Positions 44,518 through 55,305 of a stretch of DNA of 64,000 nucleotides are shown in pieces. The DNA is from Bacillus sp. B15-48 (GTDB lineage: Bacteria; Bacillota; Bacilli; Bacillales; Cytobacillaceae), in contig NZ_WOFU01000002.1 in NCBI RefSeq assembly GCF_016879755.1, positions 186,001 to 250,000 of the forward strand, read 5' to 3'. Within the stretch, counting starts at the first letter, position 1. Each line of letters begins with the position of its first letter. A program made the translations under genes and the position numbers. The notes under the pieces are model-generated. The model saw nothing but the letters and a program-made list of their open reading frames with translations. It was not told where the DNA came from and did no database searches.

Positions 44518-44833
44518 CCAACAAAAATTGGGATCTATTCACAAAAGGTTCATAACCATATTCGAACAGTGCAAATGTTGTTTGTTATAATTAACTCTCA
44601 TTCACAAATATTATCCACAACTTCTATATAACAGTTTTTCAAAAGGGATTTAATTATAGTACAGTTTTTCGAAAACCGAATCTCTAACACGTTAACTTTA
44701 TAGTTAAACCCTCTATTTTAAAGCGTTATTAACTATTTCACAAATTTGTCACACCACAACTGTTACAGCCGTAGTATGATGTAAGTGTAGCAACTGTTAT
44801 ATAACCAAAAAGACATTTAGAGGTGAAGCAATA
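44518..44833. other. pflB upstream region with three TTCACAA half-sites
   Basis: The 316 bases before pflB are A/T-rich with no gene. TTCACAA occurs three times in the same orientation (44538-44544, 44601-44607, 44737-44743), each a half of the Rex consensus TTGTGAAN4TTCACAA, but none has its partner half in place. The sequence ACAGTTTTTC is also repeated (44631 and 44661 areas). No proper Fnr palindrome is present. Confidence 0.45.
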
Positions 44834-47059
44834 ATGGAACAATGGAAAGAATTCGCTGCTGGAACTTGGCAAAAAGAAATAAACGTGCGTGATTTTATAC
44901 TTAAAAACTTCAAACAATATAACGGTGATGATGAATTCCTTGCAGAGGCAACGGATGCAACAAACGAACTTTGGAAACAAGTTATGGATTTAACAAAACA
45001 GGAACGCGATAACGGCGGAGTTCTTGATATGGATACAAAGGTTGTTTCGACAATTACTTCTCATGCTCCTGGATATCTTGATAAAGAGAAAGAAACGATT
45101 GTCGGTTTTCAAACTGATAAGCCATTTAAGCGTTCAATGCAGCCTTTTGGTGGCATTAGGATGGCACAATCCTCTCTTGAATCGTATGGCTATAAATTAA
45201 ATGAAGAAGTCGAGAAAGTCTTTACCGATTTCCGCAAAACTCATAACCAAGGTGTATTTGATGCTTATACGAAAGAAATGCTGTTAGCTCGAAAAGCTGG
45301 GATTATTACCGGTTTACCAGATGCATACGGTCGTGGCCGAATCATCGGCGACTATCGCCGTGTGGCACTTTACGGTGTTGATTTCTTAATGAAACAAAAG
45401 AAAAAAGACCATGACTCAACAAGCAAAATTATGACTGAAGATACTATGCGGCTTCGCGAGGAAATTTCGGAACAGTATCGATCCTTAAATGAATTGAAAA
45501 AGTTAGCTGAAAGTTATGGCTATGATATTTCTAAACCAGCAACGAACGCAAAAGAGGCATTCCAATGGGTTTACTTTGCCTATCTTGCAGCCGTTAAAGA
45601 ACAAAATGGTGCAGCTATGAGCCTTGGACGTGTGTCTACATTTCTTGATATTTATGTGGAGCGCGACCTTGCTAATGGTACGCTTACAGAACAAGAAGCA
45701 CAAGAACTTGTTGATCATTTTGTAATGAAGTTACGACTAGTCAAATTCGCTAGAACACCAGATTATAACGAATTGTTCAGCGGCGATCCTACATGGGTAA
45801 CTGAATCTATTGGCGGGATGGCATTAGATGGACGTGCGCTTGTGACAAAGAACTCTTTCCGTTTCCTTCATACACTTGATAATCTTGGACCTGCGCCAGA
45901 GCCAAACTTAACTGTACTTTGGGCTACGCAACTTCCAGAAAACTTCAAAAAATATTGTGCAAAAATGTCTATTAAGACAAGTGCAATCCAATATGAAAAC
46001 GATGATATAATGCGGACAGAATATGGCGATGATTACGGAATTGCCTGCTGTGTATCTGCAATGAGAATTGGTAAGCAAATGCAGTTCTTCGGAGCTCGTG
46101 CTAATCTTGCAAAAGCATTACTTTATGCAATTAATGGTGGCATCGATGAAAAACTTAAAATCCAGATAGGGCCTACGTTCCGTCCAATTACTTCTGATGT
46201 CCTCGACTTCGAAGAAGTCATGGACCGATTCGACGATATGATGGAATGGCTTGCAGGTCTATATATCAATGCATTAAATATCATTCACTATATGCATGAC
46301 AAATATAGCTATGAGCGTATTGAAATGGCACTTCATGATACAGAAGTTTTACGTACGATGGCAACAGGTATTGCTGGATTAAGTGTTGTCGCTGACTCTC
46401 TAAGTGCGATAAAACATGCAAAAGTAAAAGTGATTCGTGACGAGAACGGACTAGCTGTTGACTTCGAAACAGAAGGGGATTTCCCTAAATATGGAAACAA
46501 CGATGATCGTGTCGACAGTATTGCTGTAGAACTTGTTAAAACATTTATGAAAAAACTTAAAAAGCACCCAACATACCGTGGGGCAATGCATACGATGTCT
46601 ATCCTTACGATCACTTCTAACGTGGTATACGGGAAGAAAACAGGTAATACGCCTGACGGCCGCCGTGCAGGCGAACCATTTGCACCTGGTGCGAATCCAA
46701 TGCATGGCCGTGATACAAAAGGAACGCTCGCTTCCCTCTCTTCTGTAGCAAAGCTTCCATATGAGTATGCATTAGACGGAATCTCAAACACATTCTCCAT
46801 CGTGCCTAAAGCACTAGGAAAAGAAGAAGATGGCAGAATCAATAATCTTGTTGCGATCTTAGATGGTTATACAGCTAAAACAGGACACCATTTAAATGTC
46901 AACGTCTTTAACCGCGATACTCTATTGGCAGCTATGAACCATCCAGAAGAATATCCGCAATTAACAATACGTGTTTCAGGCTATGCGGTTAACTTTATCA
47001 AATTAACTCGTGAACAACAGCTTGATGTGATTAACCGAACATTCCATGAAACAATGTAA
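44834..47059 (+). CDS. pflB: Formate acetyltransferase (pyruvate formate-lyase)
   Basis: Glycyl-radical enzyme converting pyruvate and CoA to acetyl-CoA and formate without oxygen. 741 aa. N-terminal [17 protein letters not shown], the active-site Cys pair in [14 protein letters not shown], and the radical Gly in [14 protein letters not shown] near the C-terminus; [20 protein letters not shown] precedes it. RBS GAGGTGAAG before ATG. Followed by its activase after 67 bases with a hairpin between (47080-47105). Confidence 0.97.
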   Translation: MEQWKEFAAGTWQKEINVRDFILKNFKQYNGDDEFLAEATDATNELWKQVMDLTKQERDNGGVLDMDTKVVSTITSHAPGYLDKEKETIVGFQTDKPFKRSMQPFGGIRMAQSSLESYGYKLNEEVEKVFTDFRKTHNQGVFDAYTKEMLLARKAGIITGLPDAYGRGRIIGDYRRVALYGVDFLMKQKKKDHDSTSKIMTEDTMRLREEISEQYRSLNELKKLAESYGYDISKPATNAKEAFQWVYFAYLAAVKEQNGAAMSLGRVSTFLDIYVERDLANGTLTEQEAQELVDHFVMKLRLVKFARTPDYNELFSGDPTWVTESIGGMALDGRALVTKNSFRFLHTLDNLGPAPEPNLTVLWATQLPENFKKYCAKMSIKTSAIQYENDDIMRTEYGDDYGIACCVSAMRIGKQMQFFGARANLAKALLYAINGGIDEKLKIQIGPTFRPITSDVLDFEEVMDRFDDMMEWLAGLYINALNIIHYMHDKYSYERIEMALHDTEVLRTMATGIAGLSVVADSLSAIKHAKVKVIRDENGLAVDFETEGDFPKYGNNDDRVDSIAVELVKTFMKKLKKHPTYRGAMHTMSILTITSNVVYGKKTGNTPDGRRAGEPFAPGANPMHGRDTKGTLASLSSVAKLPYEYALDGISNTFSIVPKALGKEEDGRINNLVAILDGYTAKTGHHLNVNVFNRDTLLAAMNHPEEYPQLTIRVSGYAVNFIKLTREQQLDVINRTFHETM

Positions 47060-47126
47060 AAGTAAAAGAACAAATTAAGAGGCTCCCCTACAGGGGATCC
47101 TCTATCTTTGAAAGGGGTTTTTCATC

Positions 47127-47870
47127 ATGATCGGAAACATTCATTCTATCGAAACATTAGGCACAGTAGACGGACCAGGAATCCGATATATTGTTTTTAC
47201 TCAAGGCTGCTTGCTCCGTTGCCAGTTTTGCCATAATCCAGATACGTGGGAAATTGGGACAGGAAAACAAATGTCTGTTTCCGACATCATTGATGATTTA
47301 AAGTCCTATCTCCCCTTTTTCGAGGCATCTGGCGGTGGAATTACTGTTAGTGGAGGAGAACCGTTACTGCAAATTCCATTTATAACCGAACTGTTCAAAG
47401 AGTGTAAAAAACTCGGAATCCATACAACGATTGATTCTTCAGGTGGATGTTATTCTTCAAATCCCCATTTTCACCAACAGCTAAAGGAATTATTAAGTTA
47501 TACAGACCTAATTCTTTTAGACTTAAAACAAATCGACAGGGAAAAACATAAACAATTAACTGGACTTACAAACGACCATATTCTTGAATTCGCTCGTTTT
47601 TTGTCTGATCACAAGGTACCAATTTGGGTTCGGCATGTACTTGTTCCTGGTACGACTGATGATAAAGAAGATCTCAAGAAACTAGGAGAATTTATTAGCA
47701 CTTTAAACAATGTAAACAAAGTGGAAATATTGCCCTACCATAAACTCGGCGTTTATAAATGGGAAGCATTGGGACTCGAGTACCAATTAAAAGATGTTGA
47801 AACTCCAACAGAAGAGGCTGTTAAAGAAGCCTATGACCTCCTCACCGCAAAGTTAAAACTAAATGCGTAA
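47127..47870 (+). CDS. pflA: Pyruvate formate-lyase activating enzyme
   Basis: Radical-SAM enzyme that abstracts a hydrogen from the radical Gly of PflB. 247 aa. The 4Fe-4S motif is Cys28-x3-Cys32-x2-Cys35 in [30 protein letters not shown] and [13 protein letters not shown]-like text ([15 protein letters not shown]) follow. ATG with AAAGGGG upstream. Second gene of the pfl operon. Confidence 0.97.
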   Translation: MIGNIHSIETLGTVDGPGIRYIVFTQGCLLRCQFCHNPDTWEIGTGKQMSVSDIIDDLKSYLPFFEASGGGITVSGGEPLLQIPFITELFKECKKLGIHTTIDSSGGCYSSNPHFHQQLKELLSYTDLILLDLKQIDREKHKQLTGLTNDHILEFARFLSDHKVPIWVRHVLVPGTTDDKEDLKKLGEFISTLNNVNKVEILPYHKLGVYKWEALGLEYQLKDVETPTEEAVKEAYDLLTAKLKLNA

Positions 47871-47902
47871 GCTATTAAAACAGAATTGTTTTATGAGCAA
47901 AA

Positions 47903-47940
47903 AAAGAAGGGCTCCAAAATGGAACCCTTCTTCTGTTTTA
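47903..47940. terminator. Terminator after pflA
   Basis: AGAAGGGCTCC and GGAACCCTTCT pair around AAAAT; T-rich on both sides, shared with the convergent small gene. Confidence 0.82.
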
Positions 47941-48141
47941 TAGAACAGCAAAATACTCCTTATAATAACCGCCAACTTTTCCGGTATTATCAATTATAAA
48001 ATAAAATTCCTCGGTTTCGTTTTTTACATCATATTCTTTTCCTGGTGTTAAGGCACGATTAACAATATATTTATTCGCATTCGTATGAACGCATTTTACC
48101 TTTTTTAATGTTTCACTATTATGCCAACTAAAATGAATCAT
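47938..48141 (-). CDS. Small conserved protein (67 aa), possibly DUF6501
   Basis: ATG at 48141 is preferred because AAAGGAGTG lies 7 bases upstream (frame open 10 codons further). VKCVHTNANKYIVNRALTPG, then YDVKNETEEFYFIIDN and GKVGGYYKEYF. I associate this pattern with DUF6501 of bacilli; function unknown. Convergent with pflA. Confidence 0.65.
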   Translation of the reverse strand: MIHFSWHNSETLKKVKCVHTNANKYIVNRALTPGKEYDVKNETEEFYFIIDNTGKVGGYYKEYFAVL

Positions 48142-48205
48142 AAATATACACTCCTTTATACTCGTTATCATATAGTATAAAGAAGAGTTTCATGGTTTCG
48201 CAACT

Positions 48206-48409
48206 TTAACTTGCTTCACTTGACCCACTTAATTTACGAATTCCCAAATGTCCTGATTCTTCTAAAGTATACATTTCACCTGTTAACATGTTCTTCCATG
48301 TAAGATAACTAGTACCACATATATAATCGATACGAATAAACTGCATGTAGGAAAAGTGAGCGTCTCGATAAACCACTTCATAATATTCATTCGCTGTAAA
48401 AAGGTTCAT
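48206..48409 (-). CDS. Small protein (67 aa), unknown
   Basis: ATG with AGAGGAATCG upstream. Aromatic-rich soluble sequence (EYYEVVYRDAHFSYMQFIRI, YLTWKNMLTGEMY) with no motif I know. Divergent from nothing obvious; single gene. Confidence 0.5.
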   Translation of the reverse strand: MNLFTANEYYEVVYRDAHFSYMQFIRIDYICGTSYLTWKNMLTGEMYTLEESGHLGIRKLSGSSEAS

Positions 48410-48529
48410 ATTCGATTCCTCTTTTCCTGATTTTTCTTCTGTCCTTATGTTTCTTTACCACAAATATCGCTCGGTTTAAACATCAGACAAGGAATGAATA
48501 GGGTTATTTATTTTCAATCCTTTTGCGAA

Positions 48530-48567
48530 CAAAAAAAGTCTAGACTTATTCATCTAGACTCAAACTT
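48530..48567 (-). terminator. Terminator of the 48560 membrane protein gene
   Basis: On the minus strand AGTCTAGA and TCTAGACT pair around an 8-base loop and are followed by TTTTTTTG. Confidence 0.78.
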
Positions 48568-48829
48568 CATGTTGGTTATTTTGATTGATTAATTTTGACT
48601 TAATCACAAGATTAACAGCCAATAACATAGGAATGAATGCCGCTACAGTAAATCCAAAAGCATAACTTGGAATTCTTTCTTTAATAGCATTGTCAATTAA
48701 TTTTATTCCTAAAAAACTTATGTTCATCCCTTCGCTTCCGACATCATCTAATACCATCCAAAGTTCCATTCCTTCCGACAGAAGCAAGATGCCGAAAAGT
48801 GATAAAAGAAGGACCATAACCCATTTCAT
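48560..48829 (-). CDS. Small two-span membrane protein, unknown
   Basis: 89 aa with hydrophobic segments at about 4-20 and 57-78 (AFGFTVAAFIPMLLAVNLVI) and a hydrophilic loop between. RBS GGGGGTAG before ATG. No family recognised. Confidence 0.58.
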   Translation of the reverse strand: MKWVMVLLLSLFGILLLSEGMELWMVLDDVGSEGMNISFLGIKLIDNAIKERIPSYAFGFTVAAFIPMLLAVNLVIKSKLINQNNQHEV

Positions 48830-49127
48830 TCGGTCTACCCCCTATTTAACAAACAAACAAACAACATCAGAAATTTTACATAACCACTGTGTTTACCTTT
48901 ATTATAATAATCGCTTGCCTTGATTTATATAGTTGTAACAAAATGTACACATATTTATTGAACAATTGTTGACAAATCAAACCGTATTTTCCTTTGTTCA
49001 TTAAATAGTCAAAAATTTTATTAAATTTTATTAATTAGGGTTTTCAAAACCTTAATAAAGTTTTACAATAGATTCAAACTTAATAATTATTGAAAATTCA
49101 ATCCATTCTTACCGAGGAGGCATGCAA

Positions 49128-49262
49128 ATGAAAATTATGAGCAATGAACAGTTGGTGGTCTCATATCGTGATGCATTAAAGTCGGAACATGACAAGGAAT
49201 GGGCAAAGCTTTTAAAAGCCGAAATCGCAAGACGAGGTTTAAAACCATTTAAAAATCGCTAG
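49128..49262 (+). CDS. Sda-like sporulation kinase inhibitor (candidate)
   Basis: 44 aa helical hairpin, strong RBS GAGGAGG 7 bases before ATG. MSNEQLVVSYRDAL, then WAKLLKAEIARRGLKPF has the spacing of B. subtilis Sda (LSDELLIESYxxA then LIENEIKRRSL), which binds KinA and blocks autophosphorylation when replication is disturbed. The C-terminus is basic. A PAS kinase of the KinA type is encoded at 32.9 kb. Assignment rests on the short pattern only. Confidence 0.55.
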   Translation: MKIMSNEQLVVSYRDALKSEHDKEWAKLLKAEIARRGLKPFKNR

Positions 49263-49274
49263 AACTTTGAATTT

Positions 49275-49299
49275 CGCCGCAAATCGCGGCGTTTTTTTA
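49275..49299 (+). terminator. Terminator of the Sda-like gene
   Basis: CGCCGC and GCGGCG around AAATC, followed by seven T residues. Confidence 0.88.
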
Positions 49300-49324
49300 T
49301 GCACTTAAACTGTTAATCTGCGAT

Positions 49325-49359
49325 AAAAAACACTCCGAAAAAACCTTTCCGGAGTGTTT
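49325..49359 (-). terminator. Terminator of odhAB
   Basis: On the minus strand CACTCCGG pairs with CGGAGTG and is followed by TTTTTTATCG. Confidence 0.82.
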
Positions 49360-49363
49360 CATC

Positions 49364-50617
49364 TTAACTTCCAAATAGTAACAATTCAGGATCCTCGATT
49401 AACTCTTTTACCTTCTTTAGGAATGTAACTGCCGCTTTCCCATCAACAATTCGGTGATCATAGGATAAGGCAATGTACATCATCGGTCTGTTCTCAATTC
49501 GGTCTTTATCAAGCGCTACAGGGCGGAGTTGGATTGTATGCATTCCTAAAATTCCAACCTGTGGTCCGTTTAATATTGGCGTTGACAACAACGAACCGAA
49601 CACTCCACCATTCGTAATCGTAAATGTACCTCCTTGCAGCTCATGAAGCGAAAGCTTGTTTGTTCTCGCTTTTTCAGCGAGTTCCACTAAATCCCCTTCA
49701 AGTTCAGCAAAATTTTTCCGGTCAGCACCACGGATAACTGGAACAACTAGCCCTTCGTCAGTAGAGACAGCAACCCCAATATCATAATATTTCTTAATGA
49801 GCAATTCATTACCTTGAATTTCAGCATTTAAATATGGTGTTTTCTTCAATGCGGCAACGACCGCTTTTGTGAAAAAAGCCATATACCCAAGGCGAACATC
49901 GTTTTCTTCATAAAAACGATCTTTCCACTTTTTCCTTAGTTCCATAACAGCCGACATATCTACCTCATTAAAGGTGGTTAACATAGCTGCTGTTTGCTGT
50001 ACTTCGACAAGACGATTGGCGATTGTTTCCCGGCGACGTGACATGCGAATACGTTCGACCGACTTTCCTTCGTCTACGGCCGTAGTTTGCCCTGTTTGAT
50101 TCGTAACCGGTGTTGTTGCATAAGTTTCTTGATTCCTTGCTTTTCTTTCTACTTGAACAACATCTTGTTTTCGCACACGCCCAAGTGGATCAACTGTTGG
50201 AATTTCCCTTAAATCAATTCCTTTTTCTCTCGCAAGCTTTCTAGCCGCTGGTGAGGCAATAATTCTCTCATATGGTTTCATTTGGATGTCTTCATTTTTA
50301 TTGGTACTATTAACGAGAGGCTTTTTCAAATCGTTCGGCTCCACCGAATCAGTCGTCTCTTCAGTATTCGTCGACAGAGTTTCACCCTCATGAATAATTG
50401 CAATCGTTGCACCTACTTGAACGGTGTCTCCTTCTCCTACTATTAATTCAGCAAGAATCCCCTCATGTTCAGAGCTAATCTCAACATTAACTTTATCCGT
50501 TTCAAGTTCAACAACATATTCCCCTTTGCTGACATAATCACCGGGTTGCTTTAACCACTTAGCAATTGTCCCTTCACTGATTGTCTCTGCTAATTCCGGA
50601 ACCTTTATTTCTGGCAC
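49364..50617 (-). CDS. odhB: Dihydrolipoyllysine-residue succinyltransferase (2-oxoglutarate dehydrogenase E2)
   Basis: E2 core of the 2-oxoglutarate dehydrogenase complex. 417 aa, the same as B. subtilis OdhB. Lipoyl domain (1-77) with the lipoylated Lys in [13 protein letters not shown]; linker; peripheral subunit-binding domain at about 118-155 ([26 protein letters not shown]); catalytic domain with [13 protein letters not shown] and the active-site [14 protein letters not shown]. Follows odhA by 14 bases. Confidence 0.97.
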   Translation of the reverse strand: MPEIKVPELAETISEGTIAKWLKQPGDYVSKGEYVVELETDKVNVEISSEHEGILAELIVGEGDTVQVGATIAIIHEGETLSTNTEETTDSVEPNDLKKPLVNSTNKNEDIQMKPYERIIASPAARKLAREKGIDLREIPTVDPLGRVRKQDVVQVERKARNQETYATTPVTNQTGQTTAVDEGKSVERIRMSRRRETIANRLVEVQQTAAMLTTFNEVDMSAVMELRKKWKDRFYEENDVRLGYMAFFTKAVVAALKKTPYLNAEIQGNELLIKKYYDIGVAVSTDEGLVVPVIRGADRKNFAELEGDLVELAEKARTNKLSLHELQGGTFTITNGGVFGSLLSTPILNGPQVGILGMHTIQLRPVALDKDRIENRPMMYIALSYDHRIVDGKAAVTFLKKVKELIEDPELLLFGS

Positions 50618-50631
50618 TTATATTCTCCCCT

Positions 50632-53445
50632 TTACTTTCTAGTAAACACATTTTCTATGATTCTAGCTTGTTCCATCTTATGGATACCTGGTTCCCCTTC
50701 AGCCGGACTCGACCTTCTCCTTCTACCTATATATGTGACTTTCAATCGTTGGGCTAAAGCATCATTAATCCGTGGTTCGACGAACGTCCAAGCTCCCATA
50801 TTTTTAGGTTCTTCCTGGACCCATACAACTTCCTTAACATTTGGATATTGCTTGAATATTTCTTTCAGTAAATTAATTGGGAATGGATAAATTTCCTCAA
50901 TTCTAAAAATCTGTAGCCAATCATGGTCCAATGGAATCACCTTTTCAGCCAAATCGACAGCCATTTTTCCTGTACACATGACAATCCTTTCAACCTTGCT
51001 TGGACTTAACCCTAAACCAGGTTGACTGATAACAGGTTGAAATTCTCCATCGGTTAAATCTGACACCATCGAAGAAACCAATGGATTTCTCAATAAACTT
51101 TTCGGTGTCATCAAGACAAGTGGCCGAACAATGTCCTCTTGAAGAATTGCAGCCTGTCTTCGTAAAATGTGGAAATATTGAGCTGCTGTAGTTAAATTTG
51201 CAATCGTCCAGTTATTTTCTGCAGCCAAGGTTAAAAACCGCTCAAATCTGGCACTCGAATGCTCTGGCCCTTGACCTTCATACCCGTGTGGGAGTAACAT
51301 AACTAGTCCTGACTTTTGACCCCACTTCGCCCTTCCTGCTGCGATGAATTGGTCAAAAATCACTTGAGCAGCATTAGCAAAATCTCCATATTGTGCTTCC
51401 CATAATACAAGTGTTTCAGGTGCGAACACATTGTACCCATATTCAAACGCGAGAACAGCAGCTTCCGATAATGGACTATTATAAATCGCAAACGATGCTT
51501 TCCCGCTTGAAAGGGTGTGTAAAGGAGAAAAGCGATTTCCTGTTTCCACTTCATGCAGGACAAGATTTCTATGTGCGAACGTACCCCTCTCAGAATCTTG
51601 ACCTGTCAATCTAATTGGTGTCCCATCAGCTATAATGGTCGCAATAGCAGCGGTCTCAGCAAGCGCCCAATCAATTCTCCTATCATTACCAAAAGCACCT
51701 TTTCTTCTTTTCAAGATTCGCTCTAACTTTGCAAATACGTTAAAATTGTTTGGCCATTTTAGTAAATCTTCATTGATTTGTCGTAATTTATCTAATGGAA
51801 CTGCTGTGTTGATCGTTGGCAATTCTTTTTCGACAATATCAGGAACTTCGGTTTCACTTAGTTGGTGTTCAATCTTCTTAGGAACTTTTTCATATGAAGA
51901 TGAAAGCTTATTTTGGAAAACCTTCAACATTTCTTGTTCCATATTTTTATCGATAACCTCTTCATGCAATAATTTACCTGCATAAATGGTTTTAACAGTC
52001 GGATGTTGGTGGATTATTTTATACATTAATGGATTAGTGGTCATCGGCTCATCCATCTCATTATGTCCGTACCTGCGATAACCGATTAAATCAATTAAAA
52101 AATCCTTTCCAAATTTCGCTCGATAAGTAGTTGCAAGTTTAGCTGCCATAATTACTGCTTCAGGATCATCCGCATTTACATGGACAATCGGAATCTCGTA
52201 ACCTTTTGCTAGGTCACTTGCATATCTTGTGGACCTAGAATCCTGTGATTCCGTCGTAAAGCCAATCGTATTATTAGCAATAATATGAATCGTTCCGCCA
52301 GTTTGGTAACCTGGTAACCTACTTAGATTTAATGTCTCTGCTACAATCCCCTGACCTGGAAATGCTGCATCTCCATGTATTAAAATTGATAAAGCTTTCG
52401 TTGAATTCTGGAGCGGATATCCAGGTGAATATCTTTCCTCCTGTGCAGCCCTAGTAAATCCCTCAACAACCGCACCGACAAATTCAAGATGACTCGGATT
52501 GTTGGCTAGTGTTAAACGCACATTGGCTGTGTTCTCAGATTTAATTTGTCGATCAAGCCCTAAATGATACTTCACATCACCCGTCCATCCAAAATTAATT
52601 CCAACAGAACCTTCAGATGGGACTAAATCTTTAATAGGAGCATGTTGGAATTCTGCAAATATCCTTTCATACGGCTTTCCTAGTACATGTGCAAGAACAT
52701 TTAAACGGCCTCTATGGGCCATTCCAATATTTACAGTAGAAACCCCATCTTTTACTGATTCAGAAATAACCTCATCAATCAGTGGGACCATCGATTCGAG
52801 ACCTTCGATTGAAAAACGTTTTTGCCCAACAAAAGTTCGATGGATAAACTTTTCAAATTCTTCTACCTCTGTCAAGCGTTTTAATAAAGATTGCTTTTTT
52901 TTCTTATTCAAATTAGGAATTAATCGGCCATTTTCAATTTGTTCGCGCAACCAATTTTTCTCTTTAAAATCATGTACATGATGATATTCGAAGGCGATTG
53001 AATTCGTATAAACCTTTTTTAAATAGTTGATTGCTTCAGCTCCATTTTTTATGGTCGACGGTGCTGAAGAACAAATTAAATCGACAGGAACATTAACGAG
53101 ATCTTCATAAGTTAATCCCCATTGTTCTATGCTAATATTTGTGTCACTTTCCTTAAGCGGTGAAACATTTGCTGATAAATGACCATAACCCCTTATATAA
53201 TCTGCTAACCTCAATGCAGCAACAATTTTTTCGGAATTATTTTCTTGAGTAGCTTGTTCCCTGTTAAACAGATGTTTAGGAACATGTTCATCAACCGGAA
53301 TATTCCCTTCATCAAAATATTCTTTAACATCGGCTGCAACTAAATCCGGGTCTTCAAGATATTTTTCATATAACTCAATAACATACCCCAGATTTGGACC
53401 ATAAAAACAAGACAACTTTTCTCGGTTGGCGTCAGGTTTACTCAT
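50632..53445 (-). CDS. odhA: 2-oxoglutarate dehydrogenase E1 component
   Basis: Thiamin-diphosphate-dependent decarboxylase of the TCA cycle. 937 aa (B. subtilis 944). Family stretches: [16 protein letters not shown] at the N-terminus, [19 protein letters not shown], the ThDP region with [18 protein letters not shown] and [21 protein letters not shown], and the C-terminal [36 protein letters not shown] and [12 protein letters not shown]. First gene of odhAB. Confidence 0.97.
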   Translation of the reverse strand: MSKPDANREKLSCFYGPNLGYVIELYEKYLEDPDLVAADVKEYFDEGNIPVDEHVPKHLFNREQATQENNSEKIVAALRLADYIRGYGHLSANVSPLKESDTNISIEQWGLTYEDLVNVPVDLICSSAPSTIKNGAEAINYLKKVYTNSIAFEYHHVHDFKEKNWLREQIENGRLIPNLNKKKKQSLLKRLTEVEEFEKFIHRTFVGQKRFSIEGLESMVPLIDEVISESVKDGVSTVNIGMAHRGRLNVLAHVLGKPYERIFAEFQHAPIKDLVPSEGSVGINFGWTGDVKYHLGLDRQIKSENTANVRLTLANNPSHLEFVGAVVEGFTRAAQEERYSPGYPLQNSTKALSILIHGDAAFPGQGIVAETLNLSRLPGYQTGGTIHIIANNTIGFTTESQDSRSTRYASDLAKGYEIPIVHVNADDPEAVIMAAKLATTYRAKFGKDFLIDLIGYRRYGHNEMDEPMTTNPLMYKIIHQHPTVKTIYAGKLLHEEVIDKNMEQEMLKVFQNKLSSSYEKVPKKIEHQLSETEVPDIVEKELPTINTAVPLDKLRQINEDLLKWPNNFNVFAKLERILKRRKGAFGNDRRIDWALAETAAIATIIADGTPIRLTGQDSERGTFAHRNLVLHEVETGNRFSPLHTLSSGKASFAIYNSPLSEAAVLAFEYGYNVFAPETLVLWEAQYGDFANAAQVIFDQFIAAGRAKWGQKSGLVMLLPHGYEGQGPEHSSARFERFLTLAAENNWTIANLTTAAQYFHILRRQAAILQEDIVRPLVLMTPKSLLRNPLVSSMVSDLTDGEFQPVISQPGLGLSPSKVERIVMCTGKMAVDLAEKVIPLDHDWLQIFRIEEIYPFPINLLKEIFKQYPNVKEVVWVQEEPKNMGAWTFVEPRINDALAQRLKVTYIGRRRRSSPAEGEPGIHKMEQARIIENVFTRK

Positions 53446-53765
53446 CGAATGATTCCCCTACCATTTCATCTAATATTTCGATCAACCCCCAATTATTATT
53501 CAAAAATATGAATAATTTTAAAATTATGGGGATAACCGCTTTCAATCATATCTTACCATTGCGGAATTTTAAGCACAAAGTTTTACACTCATCCATAGTG
53601 GAAACTAAAAACACATAATTTTTATCTTAGAAAAACTTCCACAAACATATATACAAATGAAATCCCTTATCTATTTTTCCCATTTCGAACATTTGGTGAA
53701 AAACTTAAGAAAAAAACGATTACGCAAAAAATAAAAAAAACGAGTCAATGACTCGTTAAAAGAAG
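53446..53765. other. odhA upstream interval
   Basis: About 320 bases, A/T-rich, with no gene. It should contain the odhAB promoter (the stretch around 53500-53560 on the minus strand), but I cannot pick a convincing -35/-10 pair. The terminator of the 53766 gene lies at its right end. Confidence 0.5.
53736..53762 (-). terminator. Terminator of the 53766 gene
   Basis: On the minus strand AACGAGTCA and TGACTCGTT abut and are followed by eight T residues. Confidence 0.78.
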
Positions 53766-54002
53766 CTATAAAATCATTAAATTAAAGTAAAGGCTTTTGG
53801 GGGTTTGTAATTCATTTCTTCTTTCAATTAGTGAGGTAGAAATGATTTCATCATTAACAATTGGAAATTCCATATGTCCGCCACTATTGTTTTTTTGAAA
53901 TCTTGCACCAGCTATAAATAAGTCGATCCCATCATCCGTTAAAAATCCAATATTCTCCTTATGCACTGAAAAACGATGATAACAATTTTTGGATTCACGC
54001 AT
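53766..54002 (-). CDS. Small protein (78 aa), unknown
   Basis: ATG with AGGAGG about 9 bases upstream. Soluble, with ENIGFLTDDGIDLFIAGARF and GGHMEFPIVNDEI in the middle. No motif or family that I recognise. Confidence 0.55.
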   Translation of the reverse strand: MRESKNCYHRFSVHKENIGFLTDDGIDLFIAGARFQKNNSGGHMEFPIVNDEIISTSLIERRNELQTPKSLYFNLMIL

Positions 54003-54084
54003 GCCGTTAGTAATCCTCCTAATTTTTATTTCCTACCTTAAGTATATCTAAAAATTCGGAAAACTTTCGTGACAACTTTATGAA

Positions 54085-54118
54085 TTTTAAAAGGTGTAGG
54101 ATAACCGATCCTACACCA
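54085..54118 (-). terminator. Probable terminator of the tRNA 2-selenouridine synthase gene
   Basis: GGTGTAGGAT and ATCCTACACC pair around AACCG; on the minus strand TTTTAAAATT follows. Confidence 0.65.
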
Positions 54119-54158
54119 GGTCTTAAAATCACACTCTCATGTTTTTGGTCTTTTGGCA

Positions 54159-55202
54159 CTAAATCTTGTCCAATACGCTTACAATCTCACTTGCTGCTTG
54201 TTCACTATCATCTCCATTTATACAGATGAAATCTCCAGAATAATCTTTTAAAGTATACAGATACTTTGGATCGTAATAGTGTGTAAGTAAGATTGAAATC
54301 AGATCCTTATAGCTTCTATCACTAACGGCCTGTTTAATAGATTGGATAATGTCTGGTTTTTTTATTCTTTTTTCGATTCTATTTAGCTTTTCACGTATTT
54401 CAGTATGAAACCAATCTTCTCTTTTGTGAGGTAGAACATATTCCGAAAAAATTCTTTCAATTCGATTCTCATATGAGCATTGAATTAAGAAATGGAATCC
54501 ACTTGCTTTCCGTTCCAACATCAATTGAGGTTGTGAAGCACGGCCAATTCGTTTGCTCTCTGCTTCAACAATAAAATAGTCAGCACCCTTTATTTCAAGC
54601 AATCTTTGAAACAATAACGCGTCAAACGTTTTCTGGTTAAAGCCTTCACCGATCCCTATAGACCCAAATAGAGAGCCTCGGTGATTTGCAATTTCTTCAA
54701 GGTTTACAACCGGATATCCTTTATCTTGTAGCCATTTTAAAGTATTTGTTTTTCCTGTTCCAGTAAGGCCATGAAGGATAATTGCTTTGCTAGGAAGCAG
54801 TTTGGGAATCTGTTCCAAAATATAATTTCGATAGGCCCTGTACCCACCATCCAAGCGAATAGCCAAATGACCCGCTAGTTCAAAAAACGTAGCGACTGAC
54901 TTGCTTCGCGATCCTCCTCGCCAACAATAAATCACAGTCTTTGCATCCGCTGTTTCAAGATTTTTTATCTCACTTAAAATGGAGGGTAACTTTGGAGTGA
55001 CTATCTCCATCGCTCTCCATCTGGCTGTTTGATTGCCTTCATTTTTATAAATGATCCCTATTTCCTGGCGCTCTTCATTTGTAAACAAAGGGATATTAAC
55101 TGAACCAGGAATTGCTGCTTCAGCATATTCAATCGGTGAACGGACATCAACAGGAATATACCCTTTTGATTGCACTAGTTCATCCACTTTAATGTCTTTC
55201 AT
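54159..55202 (-). CDS. mnmH: tRNA 2-selenouridine synthase
   Basis: Replaces sulfur by selenium at the wobble 2-thiouridine of tRNAs (Lys, Glu, Gln), using selenophosphate. 347 aa. N-terminal rhodanese domain (PVDVRSPIEYAEAAIPGSVN) with the catalytic Cys93 in YCWRGGSRSKSVA, then a P-loop at 145-152 (GLTGTGKT) and the family stretch YFIVEAESKRIGRASQP. ATG at 55202. With the selenocysteine formate dehydrogenase at 31 kb it shows two selenium uses in one genome; selD must be elsewhere. Confidence 0.95.
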   Translation of the reverse strand: MKDIKVDELVQSKGYIPVDVRSPIEYAEAAIPGSVNIPLFTNEERQEIGIIYKNEGNQTARWRAMEIVTPKLPSILSEIKNLETADAKTVIYCWRGGSRSKSVATFFELAGHLAIRLDGGYRAYRNYILEQIPKLLPSKAIILHGLTGTGKTNTLKWLQDKGYPVVNLEEIANHRGSLFGSIGIGEGFNQKTFDALLFQRLLEIKGADYFIVEAESKRIGRASQPQLMLERKASGFHFLIQCSYENRIERIFSEYVLPHKREDWFHTEIREKLNRIEKRIKKPDIIQSIKQAVSDRSYKDLISILLTHYYDPKYLYTLKDYSGDFICINGDDSEQAASEIVSVLDKI

Positions 55203-55305
55203 ATATAATCAATCCTCCAGAGGAGTTTTAAAGACTTTCTCCAAAACTCTACTATTTTACATCTATATTTTGAGGATTGCAAGCATACCTATATACCTAG
55301 AACTG

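Noticed and set aside
44730-44760. Fnr box before pflB (TTTCACAAATTTGTCACACC)
   Set aside because: It contains TCACA half-sites, but the partner half at six bases has only two of five matches.
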